Shown: one piece after another, positions 22,694 through 30,830 of the stretch | Position numbering within the stretch: the stretch's first letter is position 1 | How the letters are laid out: each line of letters begins with the position of its first letter | Assembly (NCBI GenBank): GCA_002506105.1 | Contig: DAWU01000016.1 | Span: forward strand, 1-30,837 | Direction: 5' to 3' | DNA from: Methanolinea sp. UBA275 | GTDB taxonomy: Archaea; Halobacteriota; Methanomicrobia; Methanomicrobiales; Methanospirillaceae | DNA: 30,837 nt | The notes under the pieces: model-generated | Seen by the model: the letters and a program-made list of their open reading frames with translations, nothing else | Told to the model about the DNA's origin: nothing | Database searches by the model: none | Position numbers and translations under genes: made by a program

Positions 22694-23472
22694 TCAGGGA
22701 GATTGCATCGCCGCTTTACGAGCGTATTGTGCGGCTCCAGTGCCGTCACATCCCCACACACATCGCGATCATACAGGACGGGAACCGCCGGTTCGCCAGG
22801 CTCCAGAACCTCCCTCGATCCATGGGCCATCGTGCCGGTGCAGCCCGCACCGAGGAGATGCTCGACTGGGCCCGCGAACTCGGGATCCGCTACCTCACCC
22901 TCTACTCATTCTCAACCGAAAATTTCCAGCGGGACCCGGAGGAGGTGGAGGATCTCTTCAACCTCTTCAAAGAAAAATTCGAGAAAGTGACTGACGACCC
23001 CCGGGTTCACAAGGATGGCATCAGGGTCCAGATCGTGGGGGATCGGACGCTCCTCCCGGACGATCTCCGTTTCGTGATTGAGAAAGCAGAGGCGTCAACA
23101 CGGAAATACACCCGCTATCATCTCAATGTCGCACTCGCGTATGGGGGGCGAAACGAGATCGTGCAGGCTGCGGCCCGGATCCTTGAAGAGGTGAGATCAG
23201 GGAAGATTGCACCCGGTGATATCACCCCCGAGATCGTGGAAGAGCACCTCCATGCCGGGAAGCAGATCCCTCCCGTCGATCTCATCATCCGGACAGGAAA
23301 CGAGTCCAGGACATCCAATTTCCTGCCATGGCTTGCGAGCGGTCACGAGAGTGCGGTATATTTCTGTGCCCCTTACTGGCCCCTCTTCCGGAAGATCGAT
23401 CTTTTGAGAGCTATCCGGGTGTACTCCCAGAGGGTCGAATCCCTTAGTATGGGGGATTCTTCACACTCATAG
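22690..23472 (+). CDS. uppS: cis-prenyltransferase (UppS family), catalytic-type
   Basis: The 260-residue enzyme should extend isoprenyl diphosphates with isopentenyl diphosphate to make the long cis-polyprenyl precursor of dolichol-type lipids. The conserved blocks are all present: HIAIIQDGNRRFA with catalytic D30, MGHRAGA, YSFSTENFQR, YGGRNEI, and the IPP-binding RTGNESRTSNFLPW (R201, R207, S209), with E220 in the segment after. The C-terminus (RVESLSMGDSSHS) lacks the RxG motif typical of homodimeric enzymes such as E. coli UppS. It is coupled to the radical SAM gene and ends 10 bases from the convergent UppS-like gene. Confidence 0.93.
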   Translation: MIREIASPLYERIVRLQCRHIPTHIAIIQDGNRRFARLQNLPRSMGHRAGAARTEEMLDWARELGIRYLTLYSFSTENFQRDPEEVEDLFNLFKEKFEKVTDDPRVHKDGIRVQIVGDRTLLPDDLRFVIEKAEASTRKYTRYHLNVALAYGGRNEIVQAAARILEEVRSGKIAPGDITPEIVEEHLHAGKQIPPVDLIIRTGNESRTSNFLPWLASGHESAVYFCAPYWPLFRKIDLLRAIRVYSQRVESLSMGDSSHS

Positions 23473-23482
23473 TCGGACATGC

Positions 23483-24127
23483 TTATTTCCCAAATCTCCG
23501 GACCCGTGACTGGTAATCGCGCAACGCACGGAGAAAATCAGTCTTTCTGAAGAGCGACCAGTTCACATCTGAAAAGAAGAGTTCTGAATACACGGACTGC
23601 CAGATAAGAAAGTCGGTCAGGTGGCTTCCCCCGGTCTTGATGACAAGATCTGGGGTGTACCGGAACGTGAGCCGTTCCTCGATGGCATGCTCGGTCACCT
23701 CTTCAGGGGAAAGGCCTTCCCTTGCCATCTGCCGTATGCATTCTGTGATTTCCTCCCTTCCGCTTTTTCCTATCGCCACATGCACATTCATTCCATGCCC
23801 GATAGTTTCGTCGGAATCTCTATGGTGCAGGGTGAGCCGGGCAAACTCCCCGATTGTCCGGATGCCCTCGATATACCCGGGATTTTCAGGAGAACCCTCC
23901 GTGCTGATGTGGAATGTGACACCCTCGATCCCACCCTGTTCGTATGCATTCCCTCCCCCCTTTGCAGAAGGCCTGACCACGCCGGTGATCTCCACGCACC
24001 AGCGACAGACTGACACGATCTTGCCGGGGTCCTCCTCCATGTCATGAGCGGTGATCATGAAGCAGATATGCGAGGGAAGGATCGAGAGTCCCGAGAGGAG
24101 TCTCTTCTCATACAGCCAGCGAATCAT
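23483..24127 (-). CDS. UppS-like protein lacking the catalytic motif, with C-terminal RxG
   Basis: The 214-residue protein is clearly UppS-like at its C-terminus: PDLVIKTGGSHLTDF, then LIWQSVYSELFF, W-x-LFRKTDFLRALRDY. At the N-terminus the H-x-x-x-x-x-DGNRR block is replaced by HICFMITAHDME, so the catalytic aspartate is missing. The IPP-binding residues are also changed: K164 for Arg, H169 for Arg, T171 for Ser. It ends RRFGK, an RxG motif (211-213), like the non-catalytic NgBR/Nus1 subunits of eukaryotes. ATG 24127 overlaps the polX stop by ATGA; the frame extends to 24202 but the extra part is polX shadow. Probable regulatory or structural partner of the adjacent UppS. Confidence 0.8.
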   Translation of the reverse strand: MIRWLYEKRLLSGLSILPSHICFMITAHDMEEDPGKIVSVCRWCVEITGVVRPSAKGGGNAYEQGGIEGVTFHISTEGSPENPGYIEGIRTIGEFARLTLHHRDSDETIGHGMNVHVAIGKSGREEITECIRQMAREGLSPEEVTEHAIEERLTFRYTPDLVIKTGGSHLTDFLIWQSVYSELFFSDVNWSLFRKTDFLRALRDYQSRVRRFGK

Positions 24128-25824
24128 GATGCCCACTCCAGTATCTCCTTTACAGTAAAGGTATTGAGTACATCGGCAGGGGTTGCCCAACCCCTCCGGC
24201 ACAGGCCGAGGCCGTAGCGGAGGTTGGCAAGTTCAGCGGAATCATGTGCATCGGTCCCGAGTGATATTGTTACACCCGATTTTACTGCCTCCCTGATGTG
24301 GAGGTCATCAAGGTCCATGCGGAAGGGTGAAGCGTTGCACTCAAGGGCGGTCGAATGTGTTGCTGCAACCTCGGTTACTCTCTGCATGTCCACTGCATAC
24401 GCATCTCTCTGCCCGAGCAGTCTCCCGGTGGGATGACCGAGAATATCAATGTGTTCATTTTCAATAGCTGAAATGATCCTTCGCGTCATCACATCGCCTT
24501 CCTGGGAAAATGCAGAATGGATTGATCCGATTACAATATCGAGATCGGAAAGTGCGCTCGCAGGCAAGCCAGGGGATCCATCCGCAAGGATGTCCACCTC
24601 AACCCCGTGAAGGATCTGGCATGTTGAGTCCCGGTTCACCATGTCGATCTCGTGCGCCTGCCGCTGCAGGGCAGACTCATCAAGTCCGCGGGCGATCCCA
24701 AGTGAGGCCGAATGGTCCGTGCATGCGAGATAGGAATACCCGAGTGCTTCCCCGGCCCGTGCAAGATCCCTTATGTCCATGTTTCCATCACTCCACGAAC
24801 TGTGTACATGAAGGTCGCCCCTGATATGTATCGTATCAACGAGTGAGGGGAGCTGGTGGGAGAGCGCGGCTTCCACTTCCCCCCAGTCCTCCCGGAGTTC
24901 AGGGACGATATACTCCAGTCCCAGGTACGAAAATACGTCTTCTTCATGGGGGAACTTATGCGATACGCCTCGTATGTTGTCCACGATCCCGTATTCGTTT
25001 AACGATGCCCCCTTTGAGAGCGCCAGTTCCCGCATCCGGATATTGAAGGCTGCCGAGCCGGTCATGTGGAAGAGCATGGATCCGAAGGTGGCTGGTTTCG
25101 TAAACCTGACGTCAACCCGTGAGCCTCTGCAGAGGAACGAGGTCTTCTTATCCCCGCTGTCGATAATCTCGTCTGCGATCGTGTGCAGCAAGGAGTTGAG
25201 GTGCCCCGGTTTCTCAGTGCTGACAATGTCGATATCGCCGATCGTGCTTTTTCCCCTACGGAAGCTCCCTGCAACGGTGTAACTTCCTTCTTTCATCACA
25301 CGGGTGACCTCCGTGATAACCCCCTCAGCCTGTTCACGGTTCATCCTTGGTGATGACAGACGAAGACGGGCGATGGATTTGAGAAAGAGTGCCTCTTTCT
25401 TCTCGCCAAAACCTTTCAGTGCCCGGATACGGCGTGCCCGTGCAGCCCGTTCGAGGTCGGCAACGCTTGTGATGTTCATCTTCTGCCACAGGAGTTTCGC
25501 GGTTTTTGGTCCGACACCGTCGAGTTTGAGCAGTTCGAGTACTCCAGGAGGTATCTTTGATGAAACTTCTTCGAGATCCCTGAAGGTTCCAGTCGCTGCA
25601 ATCTCCCCAACTTTTGTGGCAAGCGCCTTTCCGATTCCTTCCATTGCCTCAAGTTCACTGACAGGGATCTGCACAACAGGGGGAACAAGCCTCCCTATGA
25701 TCTCCGACGCCCTCCTGTATGCACGAATTTTAAAGGGATTTTCTTCAAGTATCTCGAGGATCTGGGCCATGAAAAGCAACCGCTCCGAGACCGTCCGGTT
25801 GGTTACCTCCATCTCCACCCCCAT
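24124..25824 (-). CDS. polX: family X DNA polymerase with PHP domain
   Basis: The 566-residue PolX has an N-terminal helical domain with helix-hairpin-helix motifs (EAMEGIGKALATKVG, LDGVGPKTAKLLW). The polymerase active site is GSFRRGK...GDIDIV (GS 186-187, D197, D199) with D238 in RVDVRF. A thumb region and a C-terminal PHP phosphoesterase domain (from about 333) follow, with metal ligands in GDLHVHSSWSDG, CTDHSAS, GVEVDIL, GSIHS, LGHPTG and LGTDAH. Family members fill short gaps and the PHP domain gives 3'-5' exonuclease or AP-site repair activity. ATG 25812 is an alternative start. The stop overlaps the UppS-like start, a pairing without an obvious functional reason. Confidence 0.95.
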   Translation of the reverse strand: MGVEMEVTNRTVSERLLFMAQILEILEENPFKIRAYRRASEIIGRLVPPVVQIPVSELEAMEGIGKALATKVGEIAATGTFRDLEEVSSKIPPGVLELLKLDGVGPKTAKLLWQKMNITSVADLERAARARRIRALKGFGEKKEALFLKSIARLRLSSPRMNREQAEGVITEVTRVMKEGSYTVAGSFRRGKSTIGDIDIVSTEKPGHLNSLLHTIADEIIDSGDKKTSFLCRGSRVDVRFTKPATFGSMLFHMTGSAAFNIRMRELALSKGASLNEYGIVDNIRGVSHKFPHEEDVFSYLGLEYIVPELREDWGEVEAALSHQLPSLVDTIHIRGDLHVHSSWSDGNMDIRDLARAGEALGYSYLACTDHSASLGIARGLDESALQRQAHEIDMVNRDSTCQILHGVEVDILADGSPGLPASALSDLDIVIGSIHSAFSQEGDVMTRRIISAIENEHIDILGHPTGRLLGQRDAYAVDMQRVTEVAATHSTALECNASPFRMDLDDLHIREAVKSGVTISLGTDAHDSAELANLRYGLGLCRRGWATPADVLNTFTVKEILEWAS

Positions 25825-26035
25825 GGCGCCAGCATACCTGCTGTATCATCTTGTCCTTGACCTTCAAATGCATTCGCTTTTCTTTGACGAGGGAACAGAA
25901 TCGGGGAGACTGTCGTGCTGTCGATGGCCCCGGATATTATTGACCAGGAATGTACAGTTCACCTCCTGAAGATAAGGGAATCTGATAAGGACTGGGGGAG
26001 GGATTGCGTGAAAGATCGACCCGATTTTCACCGGG

Positions 26036-26042
26036 AAAAAAA
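26036..26042 (-). terminator. oligo-T terminator after cheW
   Basis: Seven A on plus (T7 on minus) begin 16 bases past the cheW stop. The rest of the gap to polX (25825-26035) shows only a possible polX promoter, minus-strand CAATAATAT near 25936. Confidence 0.45.
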
Positions 26043-26058
26043 TGAGAGGGTGATCTGA

Positions 26059-26625
26059 TCAGAAATGCTGCTCGATATCCTTTAAGAGCTGCTTGATATC
26101 TACCCAGATAATCAGCTCGTTCGTCTCTTTCTCACTCTCCTTGTCTTTCACACTCTTCTTGATGATCCCGAGGATGAACATCTCATCCCCTATCTCGGAC
26201 GCTGACTTGGTATCCACATCCTTCATGTCGAACGTGGAGACGGAAAGGACATCGTCCACCATGATCCCGATCTTTGACTTGGTGTTCTTTTCATCAAGTA
26301 CAATGATCCGGCAGTTCTCTTCGGGGTGGCCGGATGTCTCGTTGATATGCATCCGCTGCTTGAGATCGACGATCGTGGTAATCTCTCCCCGAAGATCGAT
26401 GATCCCCTTGATAAATGGGGGAGTGTTCGGGAGCTTCGTGATGGTGGTATACTCCACCACCTCCTTGACATCGAAGAGATCGATGGCAAAGTTTTCCCTC
26501 CCGAGCAGGAACTCAACCACCTGAAGCAGGCCCCCGCTCTCCCTGCGAGTACTGCCTGCGGCCTTGCGTGCGGCGGCGACTGCTGCCGTGTCGCCCCCCT
26601 GATTCCCGGATACCTGTTCAGTCAT
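26059..26625 (-). CDS. cheW: chemotaxis coupling protein CheW
   Basis: The 188-residue protein links chemoreceptors to the CheA kinase. A disordered Gly/Ala/Arg-rich stretch of about 30 residues precedes a CheW fold with LLQVVEFLLGRENFAIDLFDVKEVVEY, the characteristic FIKGIIDLRGEITTIVDLK, and IGIMVDDVLSV. A GGGAGGT ribosome site lies 7 bases before the ATG. It starts 18 bases after the receptor gene, so the two are one operon. No CheA or CheY is in the window. Confidence 0.93.
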   Translation of the reverse strand: MTEQVSGNQGGDTAAVAAARKAAGSTRRESGGLLQVVEFLLGRENFAIDLFDVKEVVEYTTITKLPNTPPFIKGIIDLRGEITTIVDLKQRMHINETSGHPEENCRIIVLDEKNTKSKIGIMVDDVLSVSTFDMKDVDTKSASEIGDEMFILGIIKKSVKDKESEKETNELIIWVDIKQLLKDIEQHF

Positions 26626-26643
26626 GATGATGACCTCCCGGGA

Positions 26644-29304
26644 TCAGGTCTTGAACTTCGAGACTTCATTCGAGACCTTGACCACGATATTGTTGACGTT
26701 CCCGATAACCTTGGTGATCTGGTCGAGTGCGGCTGCAGTCTCTTCGCTCACTGCTGCTGCATCGGTAGCCTCCTTGGAAGTGTTCCTGACAAGATCGGAA
26801 ACCTCGTTGATGCTCGCGGTGACTTCCTCGACGGAAGCTGCCTGTTCCTCGGATGCTGCTGCGACCTCGGTCACATTCCTGCTGATCTGGTCGATGGAAT
26901 CCACGATCTTGTTGAAGTTCTCGAGTGTCTCCTTGAGCGCGATGCTCCCTTCCTTGACCTCGGTATTGGAGATGGCCACCGTCTCTGCCGCAGTCTGGGT
27001 CTGTTTCTGGAGGTTTCCGATCATCTCGGCAATCTTCTCGGCAGATGTCCTTGATTCCTCAGCAAGCGACTTGACCTCGGTTGCGACCACCGCAAAGCCA
27101 CGCCCTGCATCGCCAGCCCTCGCCGCCTCGATTGCAGCATTCAGGGCCAGGAGGTTCGTCTGGTTGGCCAGTTCCGTGATCAGGTTCACGATCTCCCCGA
27201 TCTTGTCCATCTGGGACTTGATCTCGAGGATGATGGTGTTCACCTCGTTCGAGGACTTGGTGATCCCGTTCATGCCGTTCTCGGTCTTCCGGGCGAGATC
27301 CATTCCCTTCCGGGAATAATCATTCGACTCCTGGACAAGAACCGATACCTGCTCGGCTTTGGTCGCAACCTGCTGGATGGTCTTCGAGAGATCCTCCATG
27401 GCTTTTAAGACCTCGTTGATGCCCTGGCTGCTCTCCTCGGCGTTTCCGCTCATTGCAGCGGAGTTCTTGGCAACCTGTCCCGAACCTGCCGACACCTCCT
27501 CGATGCTCGCATTCGCCTCTTCGGCACTTGCCGCGAGATCGCTGACCTGCTCGCTGACGATATTGAGGGCCTTCGAGACCTGGATACCGATGTTGTTGAG
27601 GGATTCCTTGAACTTCTTGTAATCACCGTGGACCTTGATGTCATCATTGAACCGGGCCTGGAAGTTCCCTTCTGCAAACTCCGATGACAGGCGCATCCCC
27701 TCATTCAATGGCCCCACAACATTATCCATGGTCTTGTTCAATCCGGCGATGATCTCCCAGTACCGGTTCTTGAACTTATCAGCATTTCCTCTCTTGCTGA
27801 GTTTTCCTTCCACCGCAGCAACGGAGAGCATATTCGACTCTTCGACGAGGGCATTGATGTTATCGATGCACTGGTTGAGGTTATTCTTGATTTTATTGAA
27901 GTCGCCGGCGTACGAGGTGGTGATCTTTTCCGGGAGGTCTCCCTTGCTGATGCGGTCCACGTATTCTGCTGCAACATTGAGGGGGTTGATCACTGAATCG
28001 AGGGTCTCGTTCAAACCTGTGACAAGGTGTGAGTAATCACCTTTCAGTTTTGCTGCATCTCCGCGAACGTCAAGGCGACCTTCGGCCGCTCCAACACTCA
28101 CCGTTGCGACCTCGTCTGAAAATTGCTGAATCGTCTTGACCACTCCTCCAAATGCTTTGGTCACCTCGCTGATCTCATCTCCTCCTGTGGTCATGCCCGA
28201 TCCCGTTTCAAGGGCTCTTGCTGCGGCATTGATCTCTCCCTCCATGACCTGGTTTCCAAGGTTCACGAGGTTCCCCATCCTCCTTGCAATAGATCGCCCG
28301 AACAGGATGGCAACAAGAGCGCCGATCGCGATACTTGCGACGAGGATGATGATAATCGCGTTCCGGATCCCGTCGATAGGACCGTTGAATTCAACAGGGT
28401 TGACACGTGCGACAAGGATCATGTCGGTGGGCGGGAAGTACTGGTAATACGCACGTGCATCCTTGCCTTCAAAGACATAATTTATCATGAGCGGTTTTTC
28501 CACTGCCTTATCCTTGTTCGCAATCATCTCCCTGATAAAGTCATATTGTTGTCCAAGATTCTGGCCTTCGAGAGTGGGGTGAATCGTTGCAATTCCCTCG
28601 CTGTTGACTGCGAAAATATACCCTGTTGTGCCGATCTTTATAGACTCGACTTCACTGGTGAGGGATGAAAAGAGGGTATCAAGGGAGGATCCGACAAAGA
28701 GCATACCGATGATCTCACCGGAGTTGCTCTTGATGGGTTCATATGCGACGAGATACGGCTGGCCCACTACATCTGCCATGCCATAATAGGTCTCGCCCTT
28801 TCCGATGACTGTATTGTATACCGCGTCAGAAGCGGGTGTCCCAAGCGCCCTTTTCCCGTCAGCTCCAATGACATTCGTCGAAACACGGATAGCCTGGTTT
28901 CCCACCTTCTGGAAGATCGTGGCCTTTGAACCGGTCATCTTCTCTATCGCATCAACCACCTCGAAATTGTTGTTGACGGTATACGTTCCTCTGGTTCCAC
29001 CCGTTATAACAAGATTCCCATCGACTATCGCGGGAGTCCCGTATTCATAGAAGGTAAAATGGAGCACATTTAAGTCTCCCTTGATTTTTGTCTGGGAGAG
29101 CTCATATGTGCTGGCAGTCATCTTCTCAATGTCGCTGATCTGCACGGTTAAGAAGTTGTCGACCTGTTCGTTAATTGCGCTGCTGGAATTGAAATACGCG
29201 ACCAGTCCGAGCAGGAGCGTCGGGACGATCACGAGGAGCATGCAGATGATCAGGATCTTCGTCCCGATCTTCATCCTGGAGAATCCTCCGGAAAACATTG
29301 ACAT
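26644..29304 (-). CDS. methyl-accepting chemotaxis protein with Cache sensor
   Basis: The 886-residue receptor has TM1 (about 15-37), a large extracytoplasmic Cache-type sensor (about 40-310; GKGETYYGMADVVGQPYLVAYEPIKS and GTTGYIFAVNSEG are typical), TM2 (316-335), and several HAMP-like units in series. Examples are LNVAAEYVDRISKGDLP, and two segments with LNETLDSVINPLN or LNKTMDNVVGPLNEG. The coiled-coil signalling domain carries the highly conserved hairpin ELANQTNLLALNAAIEAARAGDAGRGFAVVATEVKSLA. The C-terminus ends FKT without a CheR/CheB docking pentapeptide. AGGAGG precedes the start by 10 bases. Ligand unknown; Cache domains often bind organic acids or amino acids. Confidence 0.95.
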   Translation of the reverse strand: MSMFSGGFSRMKIGTKILIICMLLVIVPTLLLGLVAYFNSSSAINEQVDNFLTVQISDIEKMTASTYELSQTKIKGDLNVLHFTFYEYGTPAIVDGNLVITGGTRGTYTVNNNFEVVDAIEKMTGSKATIFQKVGNQAIRVSTNVIGADGKRALGTPASDAVYNTVIGKGETYYGMADVVGQPYLVAYEPIKSNSGEIIGMLFVGSSLDTLFSSLTSEVESIKIGTTGYIFAVNSEGIATIHPTLEGQNLGQQYDFIREMIANKDKAVEKPLMINYVFEGKDARAYYQYFPPTDMILVARVNPVEFNGPIDGIRNAIIIILVASIAIGALVAILFGRSIARRMGNLVNLGNQVMEGEINAAARALETGSGMTTGGDEISEVTKAFGGVVKTIQQFSDEVATVSVGAAEGRLDVRGDAAKLKGDYSHLVTGLNETLDSVINPLNVAAEYVDRISKGDLPEKITTSYAGDFNKIKNNLNQCIDNINALVEESNMLSVAAVEGKLSKRGNADKFKNRYWEIIAGLNKTMDNVVGPLNEGMRLSSEFAEGNFQARFNDDIKVHGDYKKFKESLNNIGIQVSKALNIVSEQVSDLAASAEEANASIEEVSAGSGQVAKNSAAMSGNAEESSQGINEVLKAMEDLSKTIQQVATKAEQVSVLVQESNDYSRKGMDLARKTENGMNGITKSSNEVNTIILEIKSQMDKIGEIVNLITELANQTNLLALNAAIEAARAGDAGRGFAVVATEVKSLAEESRTSAEKIAEMIGNLQKQTQTAAETVAISNTEVKEGSIALKETLENFNKIVDSIDQISRNVTEVAAASEEQAASVEEVTASINEVSDLVRNTSKEATDAAAVSEETAAALDQITKVIGNVNNIVVKVSNEVSKFKT

Positions 29305-29393
29305 GATGGTGTAGCCTCCTCTCTAATAGTGTTCATGTTGTACGATCAGTGATGCACCACTCTCATACAGGCACTCATAATGCACTGGAATTT

Positions 29394-29541
29394 CTCAATT
29401 GACTGGACTCAATGAGATTATTGAGAGAGATAATCGAAGTTTCCTTTTTAAGTATATAAAAGTTAGTCTCTTTCATCATCAAATCCAATAATTAAAATAG
29501 TTGCACATTAATGTGTGTAGTTAATAATTTTGAGTATTGAG
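29394..29541. promoter_or_regulatory. divergent promoter with four CTCAAT/ATTGAG hexamers
   Basis: CTCAAT at 29394-29399 and 29408-29413, and ATTGAG at 29420-29425 and 29536-29541. The middle pair forms CTCAAT-N6-ATTGAG. The TATA-like AAGTATATAAAAG (about 29450-29463) can be read both ways; for the receptor it would put the inverted repeat right at the transcript start. The last copy is 28 bases before the regulator start. This reads as an operator for the adjacent HTH protein or another factor. The remainder of the 264-base gap is AT-rich with no ORF. Confidence 0.45.
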
Positions 29542-29568
29542 GCATTTTAGTACCCACCGGTAATCGAC

Positions 29569-30822
29569 ATGGCAGACAGGGGGGATATCGATCGGATCAG
29601 GGAGCTCTTAAAGGAGCACCAGAAAGGGCTCACCATAGAGGAGGTGTCATCAAGCCTCTCTATCAACCGGAGCACGGCCTCTAAATATTTAAACTCGCTT
29701 GTCATGTCCGGGTCGGCCACTATCCGGAAACTCGGACCGGCAAAACTCTTCTACTTGCGGGAATGCCTTCCCCTCCAGCAGCTCCTTGACTGCACTTTTG
29801 ACGGGGTGATTGTCCTTGATTCCGACCTTGTTGTCCAGGAAGTCAACGCAAATACCCTGGAATTCTTTGACGTTTTGGCTGAACAGGTGAAAGGGCAAAA
29901 GGTCATGGAGACCCCTCTCCGGCCGGTGTTCGATAATGATACCATGCAGGTGCTCAACGATCTCGCCGATACCGGGGAGACCATCATGGAGGGAAATCTC
30001 ACCAGGGATCGTGAGACCTGGCACATACAGAGGAAGATCATCCCCATCATCTTCCAGTCAGGCACCCCCGGATCATGCATCATCTTCCGGCTCTCACATC
30101 CCGGAGGAAGATCCGTACCAGTCAGCCAGCCCATGGCTGTGTCTCCCGATCCCGCATATGTGAAAACGTGCAACCAGGTGTTCCAGATAACCACGCTGTT
30201 CCGGAGGTTCTCTATTAACCAGCTCTCCCGGGCTGCCGAGACCCTCAAAAGGATCAGGCAGGTCAAGGACGAACGTGAGCTCCGCGAGCTCCTGCAGGAA
30301 GAACTGCTCGTCATCGAGAATCTCCGGTTCCATCTCAACCTGGTTGAAGAATACCTTGGAGACGAGGTGAAAGCCCCTGACTGGTATACCCTTGAAAACA
30401 TTCTCAACCAGGCTCTCAATGCCCGTCACCTTGCACATATCAGGTTCTTCTCCGATATCAGGGGGATTGAGATCTTCACGGACAGGGACTGCGGGAGAAT
30501 CTTCCCCACACTTATCGAGAACTCCATCATCCACGGAAAAAAGGTCACCTCGATCAGGGTCACGTCGAAGGAGACAGTGGATGGCCTGTTGATCGTGTAT
30601 TCAGATGATGGGGTGGGAATTCCTGACCAGGAGAAGGTAACGCTGTTTGAATGGGGCCATGGCATTCACCGGGCGCACTCCCTCTTCCTTTCCCGCCAGA
30701 TGCTCGCAATCACCGACATCTCGATCAAGGAGACCGGGACTTATGGGAGAGGGGCGAGATTCGAGATCCTTGTTCCCGGAGGCAGGTGGAGGGCTACGGG
30801 AACAACACTTGAGTATAGTTAA
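29569..30822 (+). CDS. HTH-PAS-HATPase regulator without phospho-acceptor histidine
   Basis: The 417-residue protein fuses a DNA-binding winged helix (1-64; LTIEEVSSSLSINRSTASKYLNSLVMSG) to a PAS domain (about 68-175), a helical pair (205-265) and a histidine-kinase-type ATPase domain (about 270-410). The ATPase boxes are present: N318 in PTLIENSIIHG, DDGVGIPD (346-353), HGIHRAHSLF, and GRGARFEILVP. In related methanogen kinases the helical segment reads RHDI-x-NQL, but here it reads RRFSINQLS (212-220), with no histidine. It probably signals through its HTH domain rather than by phosphotransfer. No receiver domain. It is divergent from the receptor-cheW operon. Confidence 0.85.
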   Translation: MADRGDIDRIRELLKEHQKGLTIEEVSSSLSINRSTASKYLNSLVMSGSATIRKLGPAKLFYLRECLPLQQLLDCTFDGVIVLDSDLVVQEVNANTLEFFDVLAEQVKGQKVMETPLRPVFDNDTMQVLNDLADTGETIMEGNLTRDRETWHIQRKIIPIIFQSGTPGSCIIFRLSHPGGRSVPVSQPMAVSPDPAYVKTCNQVFQITTLFRRFSINQLSRAAETLKRIRQVKDERELRELLQEELLVIENLRFHLNLVEEYLGDEVKAPDWYTLENILNQALNARHLAHIRFFSDIRGIEIFTDRDCGRIFPTLIENSIIHGKKVTSIRVTSKETVDGLLIVYSDDGVGIPDQEKVTLFEWGHGIHRAHSLFLSRQMLAITDISIKETGTYGRGARFEILVPGGRWRATGTTLEYS

Positions 30823-30830
30823 GAACTCAA
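30809..30830 (+). repeat. inverted repeat across the regulator stop codon
   Basis: TTGAGT-N10-ACTCAA spans the TAA of the HTH-PAS-HATPase gene. It could be a weak terminator hairpin or an operator for a gene beyond the window; the arms contain TTGAG, as do the divergent promoter hexamers. Confidence 0.3.

Noticed and set aside
23480..24047. Plus frames opposite the UppS-like gene
   Set aside because: The minus frame has unmistakable UppS-family C-terminal motifs; the plus frames have none.
25304..25969. 221-residue plus frame opposite polX
   Set aside because: Antisense shadow of a clear polX gene, rich in Ser/Arg as expected for reverse-frame reading.
26326..27319. Plus-strand frames over 200 residues opposite the chemoreceptor and cheW
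   Set aside because: Shadows of strongly conserved minus-strand proteins.
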